Assembly: GCA_036365145.1 (NCBI GenBank)
Contig: JAEOAD010000001.1
Location: 100,103,501 to 100,167,500, forward strand
Reading direction: 5' to 3'
Source: Orientallactaga sibirica
Lineage: Eukaryota > Chordata > Mammalia > Rodentia > Dipodidae
Length of the DNA: 64,000 bases
The translations under genes were made by a program, and so were the position numbers. Below the pieces are notes generated by a model. That model was given only the letters and a program-made list of their open reading frames with translations, did no database searches and was not told where the DNA came from. Shown one piece after another: positions 1 to 10,974 of this stretch (position 1 is its first letter; each line of letters begins with the position of its first letter).

Positions 1-19
1 TCAGTCTTCCAAGATTTTT

Positions 20-240
20 TCTCTGAGACAGAGTCTCTCACTGCACCTGGAGCTTGTGTGGTTTTTTGAGTTATACTGACTGAGCAGTGAGCCACAGAAA
101 TCTTATTGTCACCATTGTCCTCAAGGCTATGGGTATAGTCCTGCATAACCAGGCTCAGATTTACCTGTACATAGGGGTCAAATTCAGTTTCTCATGCTTG
201 TGCAGCAATGGACGTTAACACTGAACAATCTCCCCAGCCT
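20..240 (-). repeat. Old B4-type (tRNA head plus B1 body) SINE
   Basis: Read on the minus strand, the right end (catgcttgtgcagcaatgg ... ctccccagcctg) is the antisense of a tRNA-derived head, and the left end (cagagtctctcactgcacct) is the antisense of a B1-like body. This order fits the fused B4/RSINE1 family of rodents. It is heavily diverged and no target-site duplication is visible. The family assignment is by pattern only. Confidence 0.6.
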
Positions 241-611
241 GATTCCCATGTTTCTTGACCATCCTACTATTCAGGAACACATTCATGCAATTAGGTTGTG
301 AATAGTTCACCACTAATATTCACTGGGAGCAAAAGCCTCTCACTCATGACAGATGCTTTGATGTCCTGTTCAAACTTAACCATGTACTCAGTTCCTGTCC
401 CAGGGAGTGTGATTAACTATAAGCATCAAAAATTAGGACTCACCACAGTAAGACCTGATACCTGTTGGAAGTGTGCTAAGAAGTTTGGTCCTAACCTGTT
501 ATACAAAAGAGAAATCTAGGGGCAGGAAGCAGGAGCAAAGATTATCAGACAGAATCCAGATAGTGACATATGGGCACTATGTTCATGTATAACCACTTAC
601 CTTTTCAGAAT

Positions 612-612
<1 letters not shown>
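241..612. other. Single-copy DNA, nothing recognised
   Basis: AT-rich DNA with no repeat signature I recognise. A 73-codon open frame (298-519) has no motif and no recognisable similarity, so I treat it as chance. Confidence 0.5.

Positions 613-648
<36 letters not shown>
613..648. repeat. (CA)n microsatellite
   Basis: Uninterrupted CA dinucleotides, about 18 units, in single-copy sequence. Confidence 0.95.
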
Positions 649-649
<1 letters not shown>

Positions 650-1342
650 TTCCATGAATGCTAAGAGTAATCAATAGTTAAAATTAGATCATAGTTATTT
701 TATTTTTTCTTGTGTGTGCTATTTTAGCAATTAATAAGTGGTTAATAATAGATCATGAAGAGAGGAGAACGAGACACATGCTTAATTCTCAGACAAGTAA
801 ATAAGCTTCCATATAATCAAGAGTCCACTTATCAGATCACTCAGTGGAGATGCTTTAAGGATACCGAGACTGTGACTGTGGTTATTTGAAAGAGTGGACA
901 ACCAATACACAGGGTTTTAAATCTCAACTAAATGACTGTGTGTGAACTCTCTAAATCTCAGCTCATCTTTGTAGGGAATACACTGCTCAGTTGTTGGAGA
1001 CTTTGACTAGACCATGGTCATGAAAGCACTAGCTCAGTACTCACTACTGTGCCTGTGAAGCAAACTCCGTAAGAAGAATCGCTTCCTACTGGGGCACCTG
1101 TTAGTCACTCAACAGTACTTGCAGACATGTTTATATTGAATTACCCACTCTTTTACCCAATGCACCAGAATAAGGAGATGGGTAAGTGGCTTCTCAGCAT
1201 CCCGAGTTGGTTGCTGAAGTCAACTATATATACTTTATTTTGTGGTAAGTACTCTCTATTAAGACCCCCAACATTGGGATTCTCTAGAAGATGTAGATAA
1301 TACATTTGGCTTATTAACTCATTAATAATAAAAATCAAACGT
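649..1342. other. Single-copy DNA, nothing recognised
   Basis: No open frame of note and no recognised repeat. Confidence 0.5.
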
Positions 1343-1522
1343 AGCCGGGCGTGGTGGCGCACGCCTTTAATCCCAGCACTCGGGAGGCAGAGGTAGGAGG
1401 ATTGCCAAGAGTTCGAGGCCACCCTGAGACTACATAGTGAATTCCAGGTCAGCCTGGACCAGAGTGAAACCCTACCTTGAAAAAAAAAAAAAAAAAAATA
1501 AAAAATAAAATAAAAAAAAATA
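1343..1522 (+). mobile_element. B1 SINE with target-site duplication
   Basis: A full-length B1 starts at gccgggcgtggtggcgca, carries the RNA polymerase III B-box region (gagttcgaggccaccctg) and ends in a long A-rich tail. It is flanked by a target-site duplication, aaaaatcaaacgt, just before it and again at about 1523-1534. The near-consensus sequence suggests a fairly young insertion. A 125-codon antisense frame across it is a B1 shadow. Confidence 0.95.
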
Positions 1523-1534
1523 AAAATCAAACGT

Positions 1535-2780
1535 GAACAAGTAAGAGAACTACAGGAGATTGGCTCAGTTTTGCTTCTTTACCAGATGTGCAATGAAAGC
1601 CAACTGCTTTCTGTCTGGGTCACACCTGCTTAATTAGTAGTGAAAAGAATCTTTTGATGACCACAAAGGAATTGAGAGCTACAGATAAATGACCCAAAAG
1701 AGTTTAATGATGTTATACCAAACAGAGTGGAACAAAACACAATCACACAATCTAGTAATGTGACAGAAGTAGAACTACCAGTTAATGACTTTGTGTTTTA
1801 CAAGGTAATGGTGCACACACCAGGCCAGACTGGAAATAATGAATGATAGAACATAAATGAACATCTTGGAATTTCATTAATAAACTATCTCAACACTAAT
1901 CAATTTAATTGGATTTTATAAATATCATGCTGCAATTAAGGCTATTTTGTTCCATGACTGGCTTATTTCTAGGTGGACAACAAATATGTCATTGACTTGG
2001 ATTATATGGTTAGTAATATGCATACAAATATGATATATATATATATACATATAATATACTAATATATGTGTATGAGTATATACATGATACTCACGGGGTA
2101 GTCATGGTTGGGCATAAAACTACAAATGAAAACATGGGTTTGCATATTTTTGTTCTTGCTACTTGTTTCTATGTGAGTTAGTATTAAGTGAAATACAGGA
2201 GTATAATTAACTAGGTAAATCTGAGCTCTTCTAATACACTTTTATAAAAAATACAATTTATGTCTTGGTCTTCTCTTTAGCATGATATTTAACTAAGTTT
2301 TCAAGGAAACCTTTAGGTCATTCTAGTTCAGCTTTCATCTTTGTCTTTGTATTAAAGTTATCTACCTTGAAGGAAATGCTTCAACAACTGTGTGCTTGTC
2401 TCCGGCATTATATAATACCACTGTCCTCAGAGTTATCTGGGGTAGGCACTTCCTCTTTGATTCTCATGCTTGCTGTGTTTAGTCTGTATTCTCAAAGCCC
2501 TGTTATCATCATGTCTTTTCATTGTTTTATTTACATAGGTTTGTATAGGAAAATTACACCATTTATGTTCCCATATCTGGAAAATAGTAAATGAATTCTC
2601 TGTAAATGTACACTGAATGAAAAAATTAAAAGGGAAGCGAGGCATCAAATTAGTTGCTTATGTCAGTTATTGATGTTCATAGGCATTTCCTCTCTTAACT
2701 GGTACTTATTTAGATTCTTCTGCAAATCTCTAAGAATAAAAATAGATCCACAATTTTTTTGCTTTCAAAACTTAATTAAT
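1535..2780. other. Single-copy AT-rich DNA
   Basis: No gene or repeat recognised apart from a short (TA)n run near 2033-2046. Overlapping 75- and 71-codon frames near 2367-2648 lie on opposite strands and show no domain features. Confidence 0.5.
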
Positions 2781-2781
2781 G

Positions 2782-2943
2782 AAGCTAGAAATGGTGGCTC
2801 ATGCCAATAATCCTAACACTCAAGAAGCTAAGGTGGAAGGCTTATCATGTTTAAAACCATCTTGGGCTACATAGAGTTTCAGGCTGGTTCATGTGACAGA
2901 GTGAAGCACTGTGTCTAAGAAGAATACAAAAAAAAAAAAAAAA
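2782..2943 (+). mobile_element. Old diverged B1 SINE
   Basis: The sequence follows the B1 layout (aatggtggctcatgccaata, taatcctaacactc, gggctacatagagtttcagg, poly(A)) with many substitutions. It ends in an A run at about 2929-2943. Confidence 0.8.
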
Positions 2944-3205
2944 GATACACTCCTATTAAACTCTAGGCAAAAAAGCACTATTTGCCCATTGCTACACTGA
3001 AGTAAATATGATGATATTATTCTGCACCCTTGTCATGTCCCACTATTAGCTGACTTTACTATGAGGAAACTGGGACATAAGTTAAGAAACATTGCCACTG
3101 TTTCATCTCAGTCAAATGATGGACTAACTTTAAATCTAGGCTCCGGGGTTGGAGCATATTTTAGCCTTACTTCTTATAACCCTTTCAAAAGTAAATGCCA
3201 GACTA

Positions 3206-3421
3206 AGGAGATCGCTAAGTCGGTAAAGTGCTTGCTTCAAAATCACAAGAGCTGAGTTTGATGACCAGTACCAGTGAACATGTGGGGAATGGTAGCTTGT
3301 GTCTAGAATCTAAACACAGAGGAGAAGGATAAAGGAGGACCCTTGGGAATCACTGGCCAGCCAGTATAGTAGTACTTTTGGTGAGCTCCGAGTCAATGAA
3401 AAATACTGTCTCCAAGAAAAT
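3206..3421 (+). mobile_element. B4-type fused SINE
   Basis: A tRNA-like head (ggagatcgctaagtcggtaa, gagtttgatgacc) is followed by a B1-like part (gaatcactggccagccagta, ggtgagctccgagtcaatga, ctgtctcc). This is the layout of the rodent B4 family. It abuts the LTR element that starts at 3422. Confidence 0.75.
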
Positions 3422-3795
3422 TGTGATGGTCAGTTTTGGTTGTCAACTTGACAGATGTTAGAATTACCATTCAACGAGATGTTAGGGTATATCTATTGAG
3501 TGATACTCTAGATTGTACTAAATGAGGTAGCAAGAACCACCTTCATTCTGTGTGGTACCATTGCACAGGTCTGCATGTAAAGAGAAAGCCTGCTGGGCAG
3601 CAGCACTCATCACCTTCTACTTCCTGACTGTGGATGCAATGTTCCAGATGGCTGAAGTTCTTGCCACCATGACTTCTATGACATGGTGGACTATACCCTC
3701 ACCATACCCTGTGAGCAACATTAAATCCTAAATTCCTTGTTACTTTTATCAAATATGTTGTCTCAGAAATAAATGCAGACATAGTATTAAAAAAT
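3422..3795 (+). mobile_element. LTR of a MaLR/ERVL-like element (5' LTR)
   Basis: The LTR starts at tgtgatggtcagttttggtt with the motif gttgtcaacttgac, typical of rodent and mammalian ERVL/MaLR LTR 5' ends. It ends near an AATAAA signal (aaataaatgcag, about 3767). Downstream, 'aaattggtgcca' and, after two B1 insertions, 'aagtggtgttgttgctgtga' fit the start of a MaLR internal region. I found no clean target-site duplication. The precise family is not assigned. Confidence 0.65.
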
Positions 3796-3945
3796 TGGTG
3801 CCAAGCTGAGTAATCCCAGCACTCTGGGGAGGCTAATGTAGGAGGATTGATAGCTGTGAGTTGAGGTAGGCTGAGACCACACAGTGAATTCCAGGTCAGC
3901 TTGGGCTATGGCAAGCCCCTACCTTGAAAAAACAAAAAAAGAGAA
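3796..3945 (+). mobile_element. B1 SINE inside the MaLR element
   Basis: The B1 body includes taatcccagcactctgg, gtgaattccaggtcagctt and ccctaccttgaaaaa. Its head is slightly degraded. It was inserted between the LTR and the internal region. Confidence 0.85.
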
Positions 3946-4108
3946 GAGCCAGCATAGTGGCATATACCTTTAATCCCAGCACTTGGGAGACAGAGGTAGG
4001 AGGATTGCTGTGACTTCAAGGCCACCCTGGACTACATAGTGAATTTCAGGTCAGCAGCCTGGGCTAGAGCAAGACTATACCTCAAAAACAAACAAACAAC
4101 CAAAAATC
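3946..4108 (+). mobile_element. B1 SINE inside the MaLR element
   Basis: A second B1 in the same orientation directly follows the first (gccagcatagtggcatatac, taatcccagcacttggg). It ends in an (AAAC)n-type tail. Confidence 0.85.
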
Positions 4109-4534
4109 ATTGGTTTCAAAAAGTGGTGTTGTTGCTGTGATAAACCTGACCAACGGGTTTGTAGGCCTTTGAAACTGGATTATGGGAGAAATGTGGAAGA
4201 ATATCAAACTTTGGGCTGGAAAAGTCATAGAATGCTGAAGGTAGAGCTCCACTGAATAGTCTAGTAGCAGTTTAGATGACCAGAAGAGGAAGAGAGATGC
4301 AGACAGAAGAGACTGGCTCTTAAAGTTTTAGAGAAAACAAGGACTGTGTCAAGAACTCGGCTCGAGACAATTATATTCTGGCAAAGAAAGTGGCTGCATT
4401 CTGCTTGCATATTGACAGACTGAATGAGGCTGAATTCGAAAGTAATGAACTAATTTGTTTGGCAGAAGAAATCTCAAGAGAGGATAGCACTCACACTAGT
4501 GCTGAGAATACAGCCTTCATTTTTATAAAGATCA

Positions 4535-4697
4535 GCCGGGCATGGTGGAGCATGTCTTTAATCCCAGTACTCAGAAGGCAGAGGTAGGAAGATTACCATG
4601 AGTTTGAGGCCACTCTGAGAATACAGAGTGAATTCCAGGTCAGCCTGGGCTACAGTGAGTCCTTTCCTCAAAAAGCCACACACACACAAAAAAAAAT
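4535..4697 (+). mobile_element. B1 SINE
   Basis: Starts at gccgggcatggtggagcatg and ends in a mixed CA/A tail. The flank 'atcag' recurs after its tail and again after the next SINE, consistent with successive insertions at one target. Confidence 0.9.
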
Positions 4698-4698
4698 C

Positions 4699-4980
4699 AG
4701 GGCTGGAGAGATGGCATAGCCGTTAAGGTGCCTGCCTGCTAAGCCTAAGAACCTGGTTCCAATCTCCAGGTCCCATGTTTAGCCAGATGCAAAGTGATGC
4801 AAGGGTGCAATGCCTCACTTGACCACAAGGGGGCGCATACATCTGGATTTCGTTCAAGGCAGCTGAGAGATTGCTGGCGTGCCCATCTCTGTCTCCCTCT
4901 CCCTCTCTGTCTGTCTCTCTCTGTGTGTCTCTCTCCAAAAATAAATAAAATAATAAATAAAAAAATTAAAAAAAATCAGT
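4699..4980 (+). mobile_element. B2-like (DIP-type) SINE, variant with an extra internal segment
   Basis: The head gggctggagagatggcatag is followed by a degraded polymerase III box region, 'agccagatgc', then an extra ~30 nt (tgcaatgcctcacttgacca) before 'caagggggcgca'. A CT-rich tract and an A-rich AAATA tail end the element. The extra segment distinguishes it from most copies in the window. It is shared with 10975-11229 (minus) and 42188-42440. Confidence 0.85.
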
Positions 4981-5283
4981 ATCATTGAAGAAAAACCACC
5001 TGTGCTGCATTAGGACAACTAGGACAATAGGAAAGATGCCCTGAGATCAAAAGCCCACTCACTGGAGATACCATTTGGTGATAAGCCAAATTCATTTGAA
5101 AGAAGACAGCTTATATTGAAGGTTGTTTGTTAGAACACAATGACCTGGGGGAGTATTTTGAGGTTACCATGGAAGAAATACAGAGGCCTCTATAGCTGTG
5201 GTCTGATGGAGGAGTAGTCTATATCCAAGCTGGGGGCAGAATACAGCAGTGTTATCCACTTGGTACTAGATTTGGCAAAAAAT

Positions 5284-5284
5284 G

Positions 5285-5346
<62 letters not shown>

Positions 5347-5365
5347 AAGAAGAAAAAGAAGAAGA
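5284..5365. repeat. Compound (TAA)n-(GAA)n microsatellite
   Basis: About 12 ATA/TAA units switch abruptly at about 5320 to about 15 GAA/AGA units, ending in AGATGATGATG. All trinucleotide, lying inside the MaLR internal region. Confidence 0.95.
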
Positions 5366-5960
5366 TGATGATTGAGTGTGCCACGGAGTCTTTCTCTGTG
5401 ATTCCAGAGAGCTACAGAGGCCTGCCAATGTGTGACTAGCTGGAGTTCCTGCAAGGAGATGTTGAGAATATATGGCATGAAGTGATGAAGGTGAACCATA
5501 AATTGCAACAGAAAACTCAAGATGCTGAAGATGCCAGAACCCTGGAGCATCTGTCAAGGAAACCTAGGGCAAGGAGTTGAGCTGACCCAAGATAGAAGGC
5601 TATTCTGCTGCAGTCAGCAGAGCTATAAGAATGAGAATAGCAATCTCATTGGAGGCCAGATTATAGGCATGGATCTACAAGATTTTGCTTTCCTTGCTGG
5701 GTTTGCTATTGCTATGGTCTGACCTCTTCTTGTTAGGCCCCCATTTCTCTCTTTGCAAATCATTGTGTTTACTATGTGCCATTGTATGTTGGAAGAATGT
5801 AACATTTTTATTTTATTTTATAGGTATTTATATTCAAGAGTTTGTATGAGTCTCAAAAAAGACTTTGCACTTAAACTTTTGAAAACAGTTAGAGTGATTA
5901 AAGACTGTGGGGACTTTTAAAATTTAATAGAATGCATTATGATGGTTGTGAGCCTATGGG

Positions 5961-6043
5961 ACTTTGATCCAAAAATAAATCTTACTTACTTAAGTTGCTT
6001 TCATTGACTATTTTGTCCCAGTCATTGCACCTAATACAGAAGT
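5961..6043 (+). mobile_element. Remnant of the MaLR 3' LTR
   Basis: The text aaaaataaatcttacttact, taagttgctttcattgac, attttgtcccag and ctaataca resembles the 3' end of a rodent ERVL/MaLR LTR, including an AATAAA signal. Most of the LTR upstream is missing, so the element has been internally truncated. Confidence 0.5.
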
Positions 6044-6094
6044 AGAGAGGTGGAAGTCATTTCTGAGAATAACACCCAAAGTTGTCTTCTAACT

Positions 6095-6152
6095 TTCACA
6101 TGCATGCACGCACATGCACACATATGCACACACATGCACACATGTGCAAAGT
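6095..6152. repeat. Degenerate (CA)n/ATGCAC repeat
   Basis: Imperfect acatgcac units are followed by gtaaataaataact. This could be the tail of an old B2-type SINE, but the head is not recognisable. Confidence 0.6.
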
Positions 6153-6397
6153 AAATAAATAACTGCTATAAAGTCAAAGCTGGAAAAGTTGATAAACAAG
6201 AAATTAAGAGACTGAAGTTACTTAGCAGAGGTGAATCATTTAAAGGCTGTGAGACTTTTTATTGATGATTTTTACTTTAACAAATGAAACAAATAGCACT
6301 TTGACAATATTCTCTTCAGGTTACACACATATCCTTTCCATGGAAGGCCCTTCTGAGTGTGTTTATTGGTATTGGATTTTCAAAGAACGAAGAGGAG

Positions 6398-7597
6398 AGG
6401 AAGAGGAAAATGGAGTTAGAAAGGGGACGATAGGTGTGTGATAGGATAGGAAGGTGTATCTAGAAAGGGGAGGATAGGTGTGTAATGGGAGAGGAAGGAG
6501 TATATAGAAAGGGGATGATAGGTGTGTGATGGGAGAAGAAGGAGTATATAGAAAGGGGAGGATAGGTTTGTGATAAGAGAGGAAGGAGTGTATAGAAAGG
6601 GGGAATAGGTGTCTGATGGGAGAGGAAGGAGTGTATAGAAAGGGGAGGATAGATGTGTGATGGGAGAGGAAGGAGTATAGAGAAAGGGGAGGATAGGTGT
6701 GTTATAGGAGAGGAAGGAGTATATAGAAAGGGGAGGATAGGTGTGTGATGCGATAGGAAGGAGTATAGAGAAAGGGGAGGATAGTTGTGTGATAGGAGAA
6801 GAAGGAGTATATAGAAAGGGGAGGATAGTTGTGTGATAGGAGAGGAAGGAGTATATAGAAAGGGGAGGATAGGTGTGTGATGGAGAGGAAGGAGTGTATA
6901 GAAAGTGGAGGATAGGTGTGTGATAGGAGAGGAAGGAGTATAGAGAAAGGGGAGGATAGGTGTGTGATGGGAGAAGATGGAGTATAGCAAAAGGGGAGGA
7001 TAGGTGTGTGATGGAGAGGAAGGAGTATAGAGAAAGGGGAGGATAGGTGTGTGATGGAGAGGAAGGAGTATGTAGAAAAGGGGAGGATAGGTGTGTGATA
7101 GGAAAGGAAGGAGTATATAGAAAGGGGAGGATAGGTGTGTGATGGAGAGGAAGGAGTGTATAGAAAGTGGAGGATAGGTGTGTGATGGAGAGGAAGGAGT
7201 ATATAGAAAGTGGAGGATAGGTGTGTGATGGAGAGGAAGGAGTATAGAAAGGGGAGGATAGGTGTGTGATGGAGAGGAAGGAGTGTATAGAAAGTGGAGG
7301 ATAGGTGTGTGATGGAGAGGAAGGAGTATAGAGAAAGGGGAGGATAGGTGTGTGATGGAGAGGAAGGAGTATGTAGAAAAGGGGAGGATAGGTGTGAGAT
7401 GGAGAGGAAGGAGTGTATAGAAAGGTGAGGATAGGTGTGAGATGGAGAGGAAGGAGTATGTAGAAAAGGGGAGGATAGGTGTGTGATGGAGAGGAAGGAG
7501 TATATAGAAAGGGGAGGGTAGGTGTGTGATGGAGAGGAAGGAGTGTATAGAAAGAGGAGGTTAGGTGAGTGATAGGAGAGGAAGGAGTGTATAAACT
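6398..7597. repeat. 43-bp minisatellite, about 28 units
   Basis: The unit is about 43 bp, of the form agaaaggggaggataggtgt followed by gtgatggagaggaaggagta and tat, repeated head to tail. Variants include gatgggagag/gataggagag (+1 or +2 bp), gtgtata versus gtatata, and gaaagtgg versus gaaagggg. The strand is strongly purine-biased (G+A rich, almost no C). Variants cluster: the right half has mainly the short 'gatggag' form and the left half the longer 'gatgggag/gatagga' forms, suggesting local unit spreading. Minus-strand frames of 335 and 176 codons are produced because no unit frame contains a stop; I do not consider them genes. Confidence 0.95.
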
Positions 7598-8399
7598 CAG
7601 GAGCAGGTTGTAGGGCTGGAGAAAAAAAAACTAGGCATGCTTTTACTACTGTAGAAGAAATTATTACTGGTTCCTGATGCCTGAGCATCCCTGACTGACT
7701 TGTTTTCAAACTTTGTCAAGAAAGAAAAAGGTTCAACCTTAAATCTCCTTCCTCCCATCACTACTACAGAAGAACTTGTGAGGGCCCATCATTATACACT
7801 GCACACTGAATCAAAATGCAGAGTTCTATGACTTGCAATTTTAAAATGTCTATGTATCTACAGAGAGCAATTACATATGCATATATTTGATTGTGATGAT
7901 AAATAATCTCTTCTTCTGTATTTGGGAAAATAAGCTTGTACTAATATTTACTAACACAACTATGTGCTATAAAATCATCCTTGATATAATAATTCTATTG
8001 CCATTTTAGGAAATTTTAAAATCAACTTCATAATTTGAAAAATAAAATAAACCTCAGAAAGTTATTCACAAAGAGTGAAGTTTGTTTTAATTTCATTCCA
8101 AATAACATTGATAACATTGAAAACATGGTAATGATAGCATTCATGTTATTGATAATAATAAGCCCATGAAAAGATTTACATTTTATATGTGTAATTCCAT
8201 GGCATAAATTTTTACATATTAACATTATGAAATGCATTAAATTACATATAAAATTTTATACCTGCTATTATTTACTTCACATGGATTTAAAGATATGATA
8301 AAGTGAGTTGGTTTATATTCATAATGTTCCTTCTTATATGTTTCAATTTTCAGAATTTTTAATAGTATCAAAATAAAATACTTTAATAAAAAATTATAT
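7598..8399. other. Single-copy AT-rich DNA
   Basis: Very A+T-rich sequence with no repeat family or gene recognised. Short frames such as 8028-8237 (minus) show no motifs. Confidence 0.5.
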
Positions 8400-9902
8400 A
8401 ATTTCCTAAACCATCCACCATAAACTCCTTCTGATCTCCTTCCACTGAAACCTCTCTTTTACGTTTCCCTTTTCTATATTGATGTCTTTTATCTTGGTCC
8501 CATCTTTCGTCATGACAATCTGTTGATTGAGTCAGGGGATGAGGATGATGAAAAGAAGGAAGTGAAAGGAGTATGAATAAACTATATGAAAACTTACTTC
8601 TTTGATAGTTAATTAAAATACATATTCAAGTTAAAAAGAGAGACAGTTTGGGCAGAAGTATCCTACAGATGTGCAAATACTGTACCTAGAGATATATGTT
8701 GTTACAGAAAAGTTTCAGTGCCATGTTTGGGATACCTCCCAGTCTATTGTTGGTCAAAGAGGCCAGTACTACGCAGGTAAACATAGCTGCTGTAAGGTCA
8801 TGAATACACCTACCACTTTGTGTCTGGAAGACAGTGTTCCCAAGAACACCTCCACAACCTTTGGCTCTAACATTCTTCTGCTATAGTCCTGAGTCTATAG
8901 GCTGTGACAGAGATTTGTCATTAAATGCTGAACACTCAACTGTCACAAAGTCTTCTCAGTCCCTTGACGAATTTTGAATTTCCCCAAAAGTCACTCCTCT
9001 TTGACAAGAGAAAATTCTCTAACCAAAAGAGCAGCACTAATGAATACACATAAGTATTTAGAGGGCACTTTGGTACACATAATATGTCCATGCAGTTGAA
9101 CAACAGTAGTAACTTCCCTGGGAGGGCTTATGACCTTCCCAGCCGTAGGCTTATGGATAGGTTTTCAGTATAAGGAATAAATTCCTTCCTGTGGTGCAGA
9201 ACTCAAATCCATTGAAAGAACAGTTGGTTATACCCATCACAAACATATCACTACTACACTGGTAAGCACATTTTACCTAGATGGTTATAGAGATTGTAGA
9301 ATACAATTCTGACTAAAACTGCTCGTGACTGTTCTTATACACTAGGCTGGGTAGAAATTTACAGTACTATGACTGCTAGTTGTCAGGGAAGAGGCTTCCA
9401 GTTCAGTCCCATCTTCATTTCTCAGAGTCCTACAACTAAAGCATGAGATATCTTCAGCAAGTGAGTTTTACAACTAGCTCCGGTGGGCAATAAAGAGCCT
9501 TGACAATGATCTGTATTGTTTTAAGGTCGTCTGGATCCTCTTTGTCCAACAGTTGACTGGGAAATATTCCCAATATGGCACTGAAACTTTTCTGTAACAA
9601 CATATGTCTTCTAGGCACAGTATTTGCACCTCCATAGGATACTTCTGCCCAAACTCTCTTTTGTAACTTGCATATATATATATTTGAGGTAAGGTCTCAC
9701 TCTAGCTCAGGCTGACCTGGAATTCACTATGTAGTCTGGGGTGGCCTCAAACTCATGATGATCCTCCTACCTCTGCCTCCCGAGTGCTGCCACCATGCCC
9801 CACTGCATATGTATTTTAATTAACTAACAAAGAACTAGGTTTCCATATAGTTTATTCATGCTCCTCTCACTTCCTATTTTTCTTCATCTGGATCCCCTGA
9901 CT
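8400..9902 (-). mobile_element. L1 3'UTR fragment with an inverted internal duplication and a B1 insert
   Basis: On the minus strand this resembles the rodent L1 3'UTR seen elsewhere in the window (compare 28290-29545): tttggctctaacattcttct, cagtcacaaag-like text, ggaagacagtg. The block 8530-8763 runs in the opposite orientation and matches the reverse complement of 9531-9902 once the B1 at 9672-9805 is left out. The minus-strand 3'UTR appears to continue on both sides of that block (8400-8529 and 8764 onward). I therefore read it as an inverted copy placed inside the same element. Identity is high but not perfect, so the event is old. Confidence 0.7.
9672..9805 (-). mobile_element. B1 SINE
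   Basis: Antisense B1: gaggtaaggtctcactctag, caggctgacctggaattcac, tcctacctctgcctcccgag. The final part before the cap end is shortened (gtgctgccaccatgcccc). It is inserted in the right arm of the inverted L1 duplication and is absent from the left arm. Confidence 0.9.
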
Positions 9903-10974
9903 CCACTTATCTAAGAAGAGGGATTTCCAGAAATTTCCATACTAATATGTATTATTTGTACTACAAAATTATTCTAATCCTACTTTGTTATATACATACC
10001 AAATCTGGTGCTACTCTAGACTCTATACTACACAAAGCAAATTCATAGTATAGGATTTCTACATTGAAGGACCTCACAGTTACTGACTGGCAAGAAAAAT
10101 ATCAAGTACTCCCTTAAGGCAACAGAAAACTATTGTCAATATAGATGCATGAACAAGATAAGGAGAGTGCATTGAAGAAACAATTATTTGGCTGGCTAAA
10201 AGAAAAATAACTGCAGGACTCACAGCCATTTCCACTAAGCCTTGCCAGCAAAGCCTCCTCTGAGCTAGAATGTGTCCTATGGCTTGAGGAACCTGAGATT
10301 TTCCTGAGTGGCTGGAGGGAGGTGAAGCTTTCAGTGATGTCCTTTGATAAATACCTTAAGGACAACTGAAAAGAGAAAATGTGCCCCTGCCTAAAGGATA
10401 AATGGGCTTGTCTATGCTAGAGAATAAATAAATTCCTAAGCAATGAACACTGGCAAAGACTGGAAATAACAGGGAGAATTGTCTGATGGAGGGAGAATTG
10501 GCAAAAGAAATGGCAGAGGTTTCTCCATTAAGGACAGATAAAAAAATGACTGTTAATCTCTAGCACACCACTATAAAACAAACAACAAAAACCCTGCACA
10601 CAAACATCTCTCAGGATGCTATTCAAAACTATCCATGCAAAGTGGGTTAAATACGATGGGAAAAGATACATCCTTTGACTATTCTTTTCTTGAGAAATTT
10701 TGGAGTGCTTCTAATATACCTAGACTTTAAAGATTTTCCAATTCATTTCACATGGAAGATGTGATTGCAGCTGACTTATGAACTACAGTACTACAAATAC
10801 TGAGCCTTGTCCTTCTGTAAATTATGATTGTGTTCATATTCTAGTTGCCACTTGATTATATGTTTATGGAGGAAAAGTTGCATTTTATTTTATGTTTATT
10901 TTATCTTATATTTTATTAGTTTATTTTATTTTATATTCATTATTTTATTAATTTTATTATTTTATTTTAATTTT
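9903..10974. other. Single-copy DNA
   Basis: No repeat or gene recognised. A TTTTA-rich stretch (about 10882-10980) leads into the SINE tail that follows. An 83-codon minus frame (10114-10365) lacks any recognisable domain. Confidence 0.5.

Larger units (their letters stand above)
4109..5960 (+). mobile_element. MaLR internal region (non-autonomous LTR element)
   Basis: The region reads like the non-coding internal part of rodent MaLR elements: gttgttgctgtgataaacct, gactttgggctggaaaag-like text, ttctggcaaagaaagtgg, a splice-like 'tttataggtatttatattca', and ttaaagactgtggggactt near the 3' end. No gag or pol frame survives, which is normal for MaLR. It is interrupted by a B1 (4535-4697), a B2-like SINE (4699-4980) and a TAA/GAA microsatellite. 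Long runs of Tyr, Ile or Ser in antisense frames near 5252-5550 come from that microsatellite. Confidence 0.65.

Noticed and set aside
1153..1530. 125-codon minus frame with 'RVSLWSRLTWNSLCSL'
   Set aside because: Antisense B1. The same peptide recurs at 13224-13436.
5252..5557. Poly-Ser/poly-Tyr and poly-Leu/poly-Ile frames
   Set aside because: Translation of the TAA/GAA microsatellite.
6398..7597. CRISPR-like repeat array
   Set aside because: Units are directly adjacent with no unique spacers, and the DNA is mammalian.
6702..7709. 335-codon minus-strand frame rich in Ser, Pro, Leu and His
   Set aside because: Produced by the 43-bp minisatellite, which has no stop in any minus frame. The residue pattern cycles with the repeat.
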